Part shown: positions 24,524 through 33,231 of the stretch, one piece after another
Layout of the letters: each line of letters starts with the position of its first letter
Numbering within the stretch: position 1 is the first letter of the stretch
Assembly: GCA_026400815.1 (NCBI GenBank)
Contig: JAPLOI010000039.1
Coordinates: forward strand, 23,098 to 87,097
Direction of reading: 5' to 3'
DNA: 64,000 nucleotides
Source of the DNA: Alphaproteobacteria bacterium
GTDB lineage: Bacteria; Pseudomonadota; Alphaproteobacteria; Acetobacterales; Acetobacteraceae
Translations under genes and position numbers: made by a program
Notes under the pieces: model-generated
Seen by the model: only the letters and a program-made list of their open reading frames with translations
Told to the model about the DNA's origin: nothing
Databases searched by the model: none

Positions 24524-25958
24524 GAGCCATATTCTACCAGCCCGTGCGCTGGCCGTCCTGCTTGGCGTGGCGCTGGCCACCACCGGCTGCAGCACCCTGG
24601 AATCGATGGCCGACAAGATCATGCCGTCCAGCAGCAGCAAGCCGCAGGAAGGCACGGCGGGCTTCATCCCGGGCTTCCTGGGCGGCGCGGTGGCTGATGA
24701 GCCGCAGGCGGCGCTCGCGGCCCGGGCGATCCTGTCGGCCGGCGGCACGGCGGCCGATGCCGCGGTGGCGGCCGGGTTCGCCCTGGCGGTCACGCTGCCG
24801 TCCCGCGCCGGCCTGGGCAGTGGCGGGGCGTGCCTGGCGTTCTCCCCCGCCTCGCCCACGCTGGTGGCCGATGCGGTGATGTTCCTGCCGGTGCCCGGCG
24901 GCGGCGGCGGAGACCGTCCGGCCGCGGCGCCGATGCTGGCGCGTGGTCTGTTCGCGCTGCATGCCCGCTACGGCAGGCGGCCGTTCGAGTCGCTCGTCTC
25001 CCCGGCGGAGCAGCTCGCCCGCTTCGGCGCGCCGGTCAGCCGCGCCTTCGCGCGCGACCTCGCCGTGGTGGCAGGGCCCCTGGCGGGCGATCCCGAGGCG
25101 GCCGCGATCTTCCTTCCCGGCGGCCGGGCGCCGGCCGAGGGCGACATGCTGATGCAGCCCGATCTCGCGGCCACGCTCGGCCAGATCCGCATTGCCGGCG
25201 TGGGCGACCTGCACCAGGGCGCCCTGGCGCGCCGGCTGACCGAAAGCAGTGTGCTGGCTGGGGGCGGCATCACGCCCAAGGCCCTGCGCGCCGCCCTTCC
25301 GCAATACCTGCCGGCGCCGCGGGTGGACCTTGGCGGCGGCCTGCTGGTGGCCGTGCTGCCCACCGATGGCGGCGTGGCGGCCGGTGCCGCGATCCGCGCG
25401 CTGTGGTCCAGGCCACAGGCACTCGACGTAGCGGCGGCACGCGCGGCCGGCGTAGCCGCCGCATGGCGCCGTGGCGCGTTCGGCGGCAATGCCCAGGCGG
25501 CGGTGGATTCGTCCGATGTCACCGGCGGCGCCCTGCCGCCTTTGCCGGCCACCACCGGGTTCACCACCATGGACCGCGAGGGCAATGCCGTGGCCTGCGT
25601 GGTCAGCATGAACAACCTGTTCGGCACCGGCCGCGTGGCGCCGCACACCGGCATGGTGCTGGCCGCCTCGCCAGCCTGGATGCCGCCGGCGATGCTCTCG
25701 GCGGCGCTGGCCTATGCCGGCGGCACCAGCACGGCCTTCGTGGGCGCCGCCACCGGCACCGGGCAGGAGGGGGCTGCGCTTGCCACCGCGGTGGCCCTGG
25801 CACAGAGCGGCGCGGCGCGCCGGGCCCTGCCCACACCGGTGCCGGAGCCCGGGCGGGCCAACGTCCTGCTCTGCCCCGGCGGCCTGCCGACCGATCCCGC
25901 ACGATGCAGCTGGGCCGCGGATTCGCGCGGCAGCGGTCTGGCGGTGGGCGGCAACTGA
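24522..25958 (+). CDS. Gamma-glutamyltransferase-like lipoprotein
   Basis: A 478-residue member of the Ntn-hydrolase gamma-glutamyltransferase family, shorter than the usual 550-590. The N-terminus is a lipoprotein signal, LLGVALATTGC. The large-subunit pattern appears in AARAILSAGGTAADAAVA. The autoprocessing and catalytic Thr is probably in the TTGFTTMDREGNAVA region at about 347-351, followed by a weakly conserved Asn-rich segment (VSMNNLFGTGRV). Several glutamate-binding residues of the classical enzyme are hard to place, so activity on glutathione is uncertain. The gene overlaps head-to-head with the M48 gene and is coupled to the aminotransferase gene through TGATG. Confidence 0.82.
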   Translation: MSHILPARALAVLLGVALATTGCSTLESMADKIMPSSSSKPQEGTAGFIPGFLGGAVADEPQAALAARAILSAGGTAADAAVAAGFALAVTLPSRAGLGSGGACLAFSPASPTLVADAVMFLPVPGGGGGDRPAAAPMLARGLFALHARYGRRPFESLVSPAEQLARFGAPVSRAFARDLAVVAGPLAGDPEAAAIFLPGGRAPAEGDMLMQPDLAATLGQIRIAGVGDLHQGALARRLTESSVLAGGGITPKALRAALPQYLPAPRVDLGGGLLVAVLPTDGGVAAGAAIRALWSRPQALDVAAARAAGVAAAWRRGAFGGNAQAAVDSSDVTGGALPPLPATTGFTTMDREGNAVACVVSMNNLFGTGRVAPHTGMVLAASPAWMPPAMLSAALAYAGGTSTAFVGAATGTGQEGAALATAVALAQSGAARRALPTPVPEPGRANVLLCPGGLPTDPARCSWAADSRGSGLAVGGN

Positions 25959-27118
25959 TGGCCCTGAAGGTTGGCCGGGGGGCGGCGGCGCCGCCCTTCA
26001 TCGTGATGGACGTGATCACCGCGGCGAACGCCCGCCAGGCGCAACTGCCGCCCGGCGCCCCGCATGTGATCCGCATGGAAGTGGGCCAGCCCGGCACCGG
26101 CGCCCCCGCCGGTGCGGTGGCTGCCGCGCAACGCGCGCTCTCGGCCGGCGCGCCGATGGGCTATACGGAAGCCTTCGGCCTGCCCTCGCTGCGCGCCCGC
26201 ATCGCCGCCCACGGCCGCGCCTGGTACGGTGTGGACGTGCCGCCCTCCCGCGTGGCCGTCACCGTGGGGGCGTCCGGCGCCTTCCCGCTGGCCTTCCTCG
26301 CCGCCTTCGACCCCGGCGACCGCGTGGCGATGGCCACCCCGTTCTACCCGCCCTACGTCAACATCCTCACCGCGCTCGGCATCGAGCCGGTGATGCTCGA
26401 AACCGGCCCGGAAACCCGCTTCCAGCCCACCGTCGCCCTGCTGGAGGCGATGGACCCGCGCCCGGACGGCCTGATCGTCGCCAGCCCCTGCAACCCCGCC
26501 GGCACCATGTTGGCGCCAGAGGAACTGGCCGCGATCGCGCGCTGGTGCCACGCCAACGGGGTGCGCCTGGTCTCCGACGAGATCTACCACGGCCTCGCCT
26601 ACGACCAGACCCAGGCCAGCGCCGCCGCCTACAGCCCCAGCGCCATCGTGGTGAACTCCTTCTCCAAGTATTTCTCCATGACCGGCTGGCGCATCGGCTG
26701 GCTGGTGCTGCCGGAGGATCTGGTGCGCCCGGTGGAGTGCCTGGCGCAGAACATGTTCATCAGCGCGCCCCACATCGCCCAGATCGCCGCCGAGGCCGCC
26801 TTCGACTGCACGGAGGAGCTGGAGGCGAACATCGCCCGCTACCGCCGCTCGCGCGACCTGCTGCTGGCCGCCCTGCCGAAGGCCGGCTTCCCGCGCATCA
26901 GTCCGGCCGAGGGCGCCTTCTACCTCTATGCCGACGTGTCCGACCGCACCAACGACAGCCGCGACTTCTGCGCCCGCATGCTGGCCGAAGCCGGGATCGC
27001 CGCCTCCCCTGGCGTGGATTTCGACCGCAAGCGCGGCCACCACTTCCTGCGCTTCAGCTATTGCGGCCCGGAGGCGGACATGGCGCAGGCCGCCGAGCGC
27101 CTGCAACGCTGGCGCTGA
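25958..27118 (+). CDS. Pyridoxal-phosphate aminotransferase, class I/II
   Basis: A 386-residue fold-type I aminotransferase of the AspC/PatA family. The cofactor Lys is K237 in VVNSFSKYFSMTGWRIGW. Other family marks are GYTEAFGLPSLR, TPFYPPY, ASPCNPAGTM with the Asn that binds PLP, and VSDEIYHGLAY. The C-terminal Arg that binds the carboxylate is in FLRFSY. The likely reaction is amino group transfer between an amino acid and 2-oxoglutarate or pyruvate. The ATG overlaps the stop of the preceding gene in TGATG, so the two are translated together, which suggests linked amino acid or glutathione metabolism. Confidence 0.9.
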   Translation: MALKVGRGAAAPPFIVMDVITAANARQAQLPPGAPHVIRMEVGQPGTGAPAGAVAAAQRALSAGAPMGYTEAFGLPSLRARIAAHGRAWYGVDVPPSRVAVTVGASGAFPLAFLAAFDPGDRVAMATPFYPPYVNILTALGIEPVMLETGPETRFQPTVALLEAMDPRPDGLIVASPCNPAGTMLAPEELAAIARWCHANGVRLVSDEIYHGLAYDQTQASAAAYSPSAIVVNSFSKYFSMTGWRIGWLVLPEDLVRPVECLAQNMFISAPHIAQIAAEAAFDCTEELEANIARYRRSRDLLLAALPKAGFPRISPAEGAFYLYADVSDRTNDSRDFCARMLAEAGIAASPGVDFDRKRGHHFLRFSYCGPEADMAQAAERLQRWR

Positions 27119-27135
27119 CACCCTGAAACGAAAAC

Positions 27136-27161
27136 GGCCGGCCCTCCTGGGAGGGCCGGCC
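27136..27161 (-). terminator. Strong hairpin terminator, T-run on the minus strand
   Basis: A 12-bp perfect stem: GGCCGGCCCTCC (27136-27147) pairs with 27150-27161, and the loop is two bases or slightly more. On the minus strand it is followed by GTTTTCG, so it suits the peroxiredoxin gene reading left. It may also stop transcription from the aminotransferase gene. Confidence 0.75.
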
Positions 27162-27188
27162 GCATCGTCTGGATCGGTCGAAGCCTTA

Positions 27189-27289
27189 GAGCAACAGCCG
27201 ATCGGATGGAATCATCCGATCGGCTTAAGTTGCTCGCCAAAACAAAGAGCTAGAGTGGTGGCCGACCGTCTATCGGGTCGGCTCCCGCT

Positions 27290-27292
<3 letters not shown>
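27189..27292. repeat. Two large stem-loops of REP-like type
   Basis: First stem-loop: GAGCAAC (27189-27195) and GCCGATCGGATG (27197-27208) pair with 27213-27224 and GTTGCTC (27229-27235), with loop GAAT. Second: TAGAG (27251-27255) and GCCGACC (27261-27267) pair with GGTCGGC (27276-27282) and CTCTA (27288-27292). The second includes the stop codon of the peroxiredoxin gene. Similar hairpins are common between genes in related bacteria. Here they may protect mRNA ends. Confidence 0.65.
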
Positions 27293-27769
<477 letters not shown>

Positions 27770-27861
27770 CTGGCCTGTGCCCCGTTTGTTGTTTTGCCGT
27801 GGCGGCATGGGCCGCCGCCGGGCCGCTTGCGTGCCGGCCCGATCCGACCAACATAGAGGAC

Positions 27862-28500
27862 ATGGCACGCAAATCCACCCCTGCCGCAACTGAAGCCAAA
27901 GAGGGCGAAGCCAAAGCGGGCGAGGCCGAAGCGGGCGGGCCCTGGCTGACCGGGCAGGTGCTGATCGCCATGCCCGCCCTGGCCGGCAGCGTGTTCGCGC
28001 GCAGCGTCATCTACCTGTGCGCCCACACCCCGGATGGCGCGATGGGCCTGATCCTCAACCAGCCCCTCGCCAGCCCCAGCTTCGAAGACCTGCTGCAAAC
28101 CCTCGCCGTGGAACCGCGCCCGCCCGCCCGCAGCATCCGGCTGCATTCCGGCGGCCCGGTGGAAAACGGCCGCGGCTTCGTGCTGCACAGCCGCGACTGG
28201 ACCGGCGAAGGCAGCCTGCTGGTCGATGACCACGTGGCCCTCACCGCCAGCCTCGATGTGCTGAAGGCCATCGCCGAGGGTGGTGGGCCGGAACAGGGCC
28301 TGCTCGCACTCGGCTATTCCGGCTGGGGCCCCGGCCAGCTCGATCGCGAGATCCAGGAGAATTCCTGGCTCTCCATCCCCATGGCCGGCGACGACCTGCC
28401 GTTGCTGTTCGATTCCGACCACGAGAGCAAATGGCGCCGCGCCATGGCCCGCCTGGGCGTGGACCCCATGCTGCTCTCCGGGGTCGCCGGCCGCGCCTGA
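27862..28500 (+). CDS. YqgE/AlgH family protein
   Basis: A 212-residue protein of the YqgE/AlgH (UPF0301) family, of unclear biochemical role. After a lysine-, glutamate- and alanine-rich N-terminus of about 25 residues comes the family start LTGQVLIAMPALAG, then SVIYLCAHTPDGAMGLILNQPL, RLHSGGPVENGRGFVLHS and a C-terminal LGYSGWGPGQLDREI. These are nearly all family signatures. The repeated KEGEAKAGEAEAGG tail at the N-terminus is unusual, but lies outside the domain. Confidence 0.92.
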   Translation: MARKSTPAATEAKEGEAKAGEAEAGGPWLTGQVLIAMPALAGSVFARSVIYLCAHTPDGAMGLILNQPLASPSFEDLLQTLAVEPRPPARSIRLHSGGPVENGRGFVLHSRDWTGEGSLLVDDHVALTASLDVLKAIAEGGGPEQGLLALGYSGWGPGQLDREIQENSWLSIPMAGDDLPLLFDSDHESKWRRAMARLGVDPMLLSGVAGRA

Positions 28501-28565
28501 GCCGGGCGCCAAGCCCATCGGGAAACCACTTGCATCCCGGCCATGCCGGGGCGCAGGCTCGCGCC

Positions 28566-29327
28566 ATGCGCTGGTTGGGCCTGCTCCTCCTGATCGCCTC
28601 CCTCGTGCTGCCGCGCCCCGCTGGGGCAGGTGAGCGCACCGTCGATCTCGCCCTGGTGCTGCTGACGGACGTCTCGCGCAGCGTGGACCAGCGCGAATAC
28701 GCCCTGATGAAGGAAGGCTACGCCGCCGCCCTCACCGACCCGCGCGTGCTGGCCGCCATCGCCGGCGGCGAACATGCGTCGGTGGCCATCCTCTACGTGG
28801 AATTCGCCGGCGCGCATGAGGTACGCACTATGGTGGACTGGACCGTGGTCCATGATGCCGCCTCCGCCGCGGCACTCGCCGCCCAGGTCAAGGCCGCCCC
28901 GCGCGCCTTCTGGGGCCGCACCTCGATCTCCGCCGGGATCGAACATGCCATGGCCGCATTGGAACGTGATCTCGCGGCCAAAGGCATCGAGGCGGTGCGC
29001 CAGGTGATCGATGTCTGCGGCGACGGCACCAACAACAGCGGCCGAGAGGTCGGCACGGTGCGGGATGAAGCGGTGGCCGCCGGCATCACCATCAACGCGC
29101 TGGTCATCCACAGCGACCCCGCCAATGCCTGGATCGCCGCCCATGTGAACCCGCCCGGCGGGCTCACCCACTGGTTCCGCGAGAACGTGATGGGCGGCAT
29201 GGGCGCCTTCGTGCTGGAGGTGGAGGATTTCGACAGCTTCGGCCACGGCATCACCCGCAAGCTGATCAGCGAGATCGCCGGCCGCGCCCGCCCCGGCACC
29301 CGCTTCGCACTACTCCCCGCGCGCTGA
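28566..29327 (+). CDS. Exported DUF1194 protein (vWA-like)
   Basis: A 253-residue DUF1194 protein. A signal peptide (MRWLGLLLLIASLVLPRPAGA) is followed by a von Willebrand factor A-like fold. The metal-binding MIDAS-like motif is seen as LLTDVSRSVDQREY (DxSxS form), and later VIDVCGDGTNNSGRE matches the family. It is predicted periplasmic. Function in the family is unknown. It follows yqgE by 65 bp on the same strand. Confidence 0.9.
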   Translation: MRWLGLLLLIASLVLPRPAGAGERTVDLALVLLTDVSRSVDQREYALMKEGYAAALTDPRVLAAIAGGEHASVAILYVEFAGAHEVRTMVDWTVVHDAASAAALAAQVKAAPRAFWGRTSISAGIEHAMAALERDLAAKGIEAVRQVIDVCGDGTNNSGREVGTVRDEAVAAGITINALVIHSDPANAWIAAHVNPPGGLTHWFRENVMGGMGAFVLEVEDFDSFGHGITRKLISEIAGRARPGTRFALLPAR

Positions 29328-29391
29328 CTCACCTTTGACCCGGCGCGACCCGCGCGCGACAGTGCCGCCCTCTCGCAAAGGGTAGCACCAC

Positions 29392-30333
29392 ATGGAAATC
29401 CGCAATCTCGGCACCTCCGGCCTGCGCGTCTCGGCGATCGGCCTTGGCTGCAACAACTTCGCCGGCCGCATCGACCTGGAGGCCACGCGGCGCGTCATCC
29501 ACAAGGCCCACGACCTCGGCATCACCCTGTTCGACACGGCGGACGTCTACGGCAACCAGGGCGGCAGCGAGAGCTTCATGGGCGAGGTGCTGGGCAGCAT
29601 GCGCCAGGAGATCGTGCTCGCCACCAAGTTCTGCATGCCAATGAGCAACGACGGCCGGAAGCAGGGCGCCTCGCGCCGCTACATCATGCAGGCGGTCGAA
29701 GCCAGCCTCACCCGCCTCAAGACCGACTACATCGACCTCTACCAGGTGCACCGCTTCGACCCGCTGACCCCGATCGAGGAAACCCTGCGCGCGCTCGATG
29801 ACCTCGTCCGCCAGGGCAAGGTCCGCTACGTCGGTTGCTCCAACTGGGCCTCATGGCAAATGACCGAGGCCGCCTGGATCGCCCGCGGCGCCGGCCTCAA
29901 CCACTTCGTCTCCTGCCAGGACGAATATTCGCTGGTCGTGCGCGATGCCGAGAAGGAGCTGATGCCCGCCGCGCGCCACCTGGGCATGGGCCTGCTGCCC
30001 TATTTCCCGCTCGCCTCCGGCCTGCTCACCGGCAAATACCGCCGCAACGCCCCGATGCCGGAATCCTCGCGCCTCACCACCACGCAGCGCCTGGTGGATC
30101 GCTACCTCACGGACAAGAACTGGGTGATCAGCGAAAAGCTGATCGACTACGCCGAGGCGCGCGGCCACACGGCGCTGGAACTGGCGTTCAGCTGGCTGCT
30201 GGCCCAGGCCCCGGTGTCCAGCGTGATCGCAGGCGCCACCAAGCCGGAGCAGCTGGAACAGAACGTCACGGCGGGCGGCTGGAAGCTCTCGGCCGATGAA
30301 CTGGCCGAGATCGACCGCATCACCACCGGCTGA
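29392..30333 (+). CDS. Aldo/keto reductase
   Basis: A 313-residue NADPH-dependent oxidoreductase with the AKR barrel. The catalytic tetrad is visible as D49 and Y53 (LFDTADVYGNQ) and K79 (LATKF), with His in the VHRFD region (about 122-126). NADPH binding is seen in the C-terminal SSVIAGATKPEQLEQN. This sequence matches the YajO/AKR11-14-like group. The substrate is unknown. Start ATG 29392, after AAGGGTAGC. Confidence 0.9.
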   Translation: MEIRNLGTSGLRVSAIGLGCNNFAGRIDLEATRRVIHKAHDLGITLFDTADVYGNQGGSESFMGEVLGSMRQEIVLATKFCMPMSNDGRKQGASRRYIMQAVEASLTRLKTDYIDLYQVHRFDPLTPIEETLRALDDLVRQGKVRYVGCSNWASWQMTEAAWIARGAGLNHFVSCQDEYSLVVRDAEKELMPAARHLGMGLLPYFPLASGLLTGKYRRNAPMPESSRLTTTQRLVDRYLTDKNWVISEKLIDYAEARGHTALELAFSWLLAQAPVSSVIAGATKPEQLEQNVTAGGWKLSADELAEIDRITTG

Positions 30334-30388
30334 TACGCCCAGGGATGCGAGGGCGGGGCCATTTTGGCCCCGCCTGCCACCCTGATGC

Positions 30389-30763
30389 TCAGGCCGCGGC
30401 CGCGGTTTCCGCGCGGTCGGGCTTGCCCTTCAGCGCGGTGGCGATGTAGCCGCGCAGATCGTTCAGATAGTCATTGCCACGGCGGGTGCGGGTCACCAGC
30501 ACCGAACGGCGGTCGCGCGGATCCGGCGCACGCTTGGCCAGGCCCAGCTCCGCCAGCCGGTCCAGCGAACGCGTGATCGCGGGCTTGGACACTTCCAGCC
30601 GCGCGGCCAGGCCACGCACGGTGTGCGGGCCGTCTTCCAGATAGGCAATCAGGAACACGCCGAACTGCCGGGCAGACAGGTCGGGCCCGTCGCGACGGAC
30701 AGTTCCCACGATGGTATCACGTAGAATTTCCAACAGTCGTTCCGGAGTCATGATGGAGGGCAC
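30389..30763 (-). CDS. MarR-family transcriptional regulator
   Basis: A 124-residue winged-helix regulator. The domain runs through FGVFLIAYLEDGPHTVRGLAARLEVSKPAITRSLDRLAELGL, and the wing has RAPDPRDRRSVLVT. I chose the GTG at 30763, because AAAGGAG lies seven bases upstream. ATG 30751 inside is also possible. It probably responds to an aromatic or other small ligand. The neighbour across 346 bp is an intradiol dioxygenase gene, divergently oriented, and a palindrome lies between them. Confidence 0.88.
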   Translation of the reverse strand: MPSIMTPERLLEILRDTIVGTVRRDGPDLSARQFGVFLIAYLEDGPHTVRGLAARLEVSKPAITRSLDRLAELGLAKRAPDPRDRRSVLVTRTRRGNDYLNDLRGYIATALKGKPDRAETAAAA

Positions 30764-31109
30764 GGAGAATCTCCTTTGGGGATGAGCACGCACGAGTCAA
30801 AGCGGTCGCTTATCCAGTCGAGAAGGTCTGGCAGCGGGCATCGTTTCGTCCGTCGGCAAAATGCCGTATGCAGCAACGAAAATCTAGCGTCAAAAAATCG
30901 TTAATTCTTAATTAAGGTTTCCGAATTAGGTGGCATATCGCAATGTCTTCAGGCGGGGTTGAGCCGCTCATGCACCGAAACGGAGGCGAAGCTGCACCGG
31001 TTCCGGTGTCCATCTTATGAATCGCATCACAAACTGTGTCCGCGACCCGTCTTGCCGGCGCGCCGCAGGGCGGTAGGATCAGGCCACCCCAGCCGGAAGG
31101 ACCCCCCGC
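30764..31109. promoter_or_regulatory. Divergent control region of marR and the dioxygenase gene
   Basis: This 346-bp intergenic stretch is AT-rich in the middle, unlike the flanks. TTAATT at 30901-30906 and the palindrome TTAATTAA at 30908-30915 form overlapping inverted repeats, a plausible MarR-type operator. No gene was found in it. Confidence 0.5.
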
Positions 31110-31724
31110 ATGGCCGCCTCCGTGCCCACCGATTCGCCGCAGACCAATGCCCCCCTGGGCGCCCACGAATTCCTGCTGCGCCGCACGCCGGATCAGATCC
31201 TCGGCCCGTTCTACCCCGTCCGCCGCACGCCAGACCGCAGCGGCGACCTCACCCAGGGCGGCCGCGCCCAAGGCCTCATGCTCCATCTCTCAGGGATCAT
31301 CACCCGGCTGGACGGCACGCCGGTGGAAGGGGCAGAGGTGCAGGTCTGGCAAGCCAACCAGCACGGCCGCTACCTGCACGACGGCGACGTGAGCCCAGAG
31401 CCCCTCGACCCGCATTTCGAAGGCTTCGGCGAACTCGTCACGGGGGCAGATGGCCGCTACGCCTTCACCACCATCAAGCCGATTGCCTACCGCACCAGCC
31501 CCACCACCTGGCGCCCGGCGCACATCCATTTCCGCGTCACCACGCGAATGGAGCAGTTCGTCACCCAGATGTATTTCGAGGGCGACCCCTACAACGAGAC
31601 CGACCCGTTCCTGCGCAGCGCCCGCCGGCCGGAAGCACTGCTCGTCTCCCTGCTCCCACCCGGCCCCGGTCAGGCCCCCGAGTCGCGCCGGGTGGAATTC
31701 AATATCGCGCTGGCGACCGGCTAA
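31110..31724 (+). CDS. Intradiol ring-cleavage dioxygenase (PcaH-like)
   Basis: A 204-residue Fe(III) dioxygenase of the protocatechuate 3,4-dioxygenase beta-chain family, which opens catechol-type rings between the hydroxyls. The four iron ligands are in place: Y88 (QHGRYLHDGD), Y127 (KPIAYRTSPTTW), and H138 and H140 (RPAHIHF). GPFYP near 32-36 is the family start motif. No alpha-subunit gene is adjacent, so this may be a single-chain enzyme acting on another catechol. Its control probably involves the nearby MarR protein. Confidence 0.9.
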   Translation: MAASVPTDSPQTNAPLGAHEFLLRRTPDQILGPFYPVRRTPDRSGDLTQGGRAQGLMLHLSGIITRLDGTPVEGAEVQVWQANQHGRYLHDGDVSPEPLDPHFEGFGELVTGADGRYAFTTIKPIAYRTSPTTWRPAHIHFRVTTRMEQFVTQMYFEGDPYNETDPFLRSARRPEALLVSLLPPGPGQAPESRRVEFNIALATG

Positions 31725-31727
31725 ACC

Positions 31728-32369
31728 CTATTGGCTCGCCCAAACGATGCGATGCATCCACACCACCTCGGAAAGATCGAACGAATAATCGGGATAGGCC
31801 GGGTTCAGGCTCTTCAGCTCGATCTTCCGCGCCGAGCGCCGCGCCAGCTCCTTGGCCATCACCTCGCCACCATGCGTCCGCGCCACCACCCGGTCGCCGC
31901 GGCGCAGCGGGGCCGCCGGTGAAACGATCACCAGATCCCCGTCGCGATACACCGGCTCCATCGAATCGCCGCTGATCTCCAGCGCATAGGCATTCGGGTC
32001 CGCCACTTCCGGCAGCCCCACCTCGTCCCAGCTGCCGCCCACCGGAAAGCCGCCATCGTCGAAGAAGCCCTCGCCACCGGCCTGGGCCAGCCCGATCAGC
32101 GGAATCCGCCGCGAGGTCACCGAGCGCGCCGGCATCGCCCGCGCCCCGCCCACCAGGGCTGCGAAGCTATCGAACCCCGCCCCCACCGCATCCAGCGCCT
32201 TGGCCACGCTCTCTGTGCTCGGCCAGCGCGCCCGCCCATCGGGCATGATCCGCTTGGACGGATTGAAGGTCGTGGCATCCAGCCCGGACCGCTTCGCCAA
32301 CCCGGAGGCAGAGAGCCCATGCTCCGCCGCCAAGGTGTCCAGTGCCCGCCAAACATCGGCATGTTTCAT
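31728..32369 (-). CDS. S24-family repressor with self-cleaving peptidase domain
   Basis: A 213-residue LexA/CI-like protein. The N-terminal HTH (SASGLAKRSGLDATTFN) is of XRE type with SKR. The C-terminal S24 domain has the Ser-Lys dyad S136 (SGDSMEP) and K173 (EVMAKEL). A cleavable Ala97-Gly98 bond lies in LAQAGGEG. After DNA damage RecA-stimulated self-cleavage would inactivate it. Start ATG 32369, behind AGGGGAA. It is convergent with the dioxygenase (three bases apart) and divergent from an SOS-box gene, so the two are probably linked in control. Confidence 0.88.
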   Translation of the reverse strand: MKHADVWRALDTLAAEHGLSASGLAKRSGLDATTFNPSKRIMPDGRARWPSTESVAKALDAVGAGFDSFAALVGGARAMPARSVTSRRIPLIGLAQAGGEGFFDDGGFPVGGSWDEVGLPEVADPNAYALEISGDSMEPVYRDGDLVIVSPAAPLRRGDRVVARTHGGEVMAKELARRSARKIELKSLNPAYPDYSFDLSEVVWMHRIVWASQ

Positions 32370-32473
32370 CGCAATTCCCCTGCCCGCTGCGGCCTGCCGG
32401 GCCGAATCGATGAGCGAATTCAATCTATAGGAATGGGTCCTGGATTCGCTAGGAAAAAAACACCGAAAACGGG

Positions 32474-32517
32474 TTGCAACGAACACCGGTCGCTGCTTTT
32501 ATGTTCACGATATGTTC
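32474..32517 (+). promoter_or_regulatory. Promoter with a GTTC-N7-GTTC SOS box
   Basis: TTGCAA (32474-32479) and TTTATG (32498-32503), spaced by 18 bases, resemble -35 and -10 elements. GTTC (32503-32506) and GTTC (32514-32517) with seven bases between them match the alphaproteobacterial LexA site exactly. They overlap the -10 element and lie 21 bp before the start of the next gene. Confidence 0.68.
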
Positions 32518-32537
32518 CAATTCCTAGGAAGGACGCC

Positions 32538-33077
32538 ATGAACATGCCCGCAACCCCCGGTTTCCGCGCCTTGCAGGCCTCCCGCCCCGCCCCCGTCCCC
32601 GCCCCCGTCCCCGCCGGCGCCTTCCGGCAGCCCCAGCCGCCGTGCCCCATGCCCGCCGCCGCCCCACGCCACGCCGATGCCTGCCTGCCCCTGCCCCTGC
32701 GCCCTGCCACCGCCTCCCGCCGCGCCGTGCCGGCCATCCCCGGCACCGTGCCGTTCGAAGATGCGGCCCAGGCCTGGTTCTGGACCGTGGCCTCCCTGGC
32801 CGCCCGGCACGGCGCCGGCCTCGGCCGCGGCACCCAGGGCGGCCAGGGCGGCGTGCGTATCGCCCGCCCCTGCGACCCCGATGACGTGATCCGCGCGCTC
32901 GATCTGCTCTACCGCCGTGGCGGCATCGGCCCCACCCACGCCCGTGTTCTGCGCCGCTGGGGCGAACGCTTCACCGTCCCCGCCCCCGGCGGCACCAGCG
33001 CCGAAGATGCCCTGCTCTGGTCCGAGGCGATGGCCCAGCTGGATGGCGTGCTGCGCCCCAAGGGCATTTTTCTCTGA
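32538..33077 (+). CDS. Hypothetical protein, SOS-box gene
   Basis: A 179-residue protein. The first 65 residues are proline- and alanine-rich (PAPVPAPVPAGAFRQP). The rest is compact and helical, with FEDAAQAWFWTVASLAARHGAG, ARPCDPDDVIRALDLLYRRGGI and HARVLRRWGERF. I do not recognise a family. Start ATG 32538 follows AGGAAGGACG. The SOS box before it and the divergent S24 repressor suggest a DNA-damage response role. The long Pro-rich N-terminus could be a flexible tether. Confidence 0.75.
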   Translation: MNMPATPGFRALQASRPAPVPAPVPAGAFRQPQPPCPMPAAAPRHADACLPLPLRPATASRRAVPAIPGTVPFEDAAQAWFWTVASLAARHGAGLGRGTQGGQGGVRIARPCDPDDVIRALDLLYRRGGIGPTHARVLRRWGERFTVPAPGGTSAEDALLWSEAMAQLDGVLRPKGIFL

Positions 33078-33105
33078 CAATTTGAAAAGAAAAAGAAAAT
33101 AATCC

Positions 33106-33134
33106 TTGACTCCCTCACGTCCCCCGGCTAACCT
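33106..33134 (+). promoter_or_regulatory. Sigma-70-type promoter
   Basis: TTGACT (33106-33111), 17 bases, TAACCT (33129-33134). An A-rich stretch lies just upstream (33084-33103), as in UP elements. It would serve the small gene at 33232. Confidence 0.6.
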
Positions 33135-33180
33135 TCCCCCATCGCCGAACCAGCTTCGCCGAAACGTCCCCCCTCACCAC

Positions 33181-33214
33181 GGGCCGCGTTCCTCCAAGGG
33201 ATCGCGGCCCTTTT
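33181..33214 (+). terminator. Hairpin with T-run upstream of the small gene
   Basis: GGGCCGCG (33181-33188) pairs with CGCGGCCC (33203-33210), followed by TTTT. It lies between the promoter at 33106 and the start at 33232, so it could act as an attenuator of the small gene or as a terminator for the gene before it. Confidence 0.6.
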
Positions 33215-33231
33215 CATGTCCGGAGCACACC

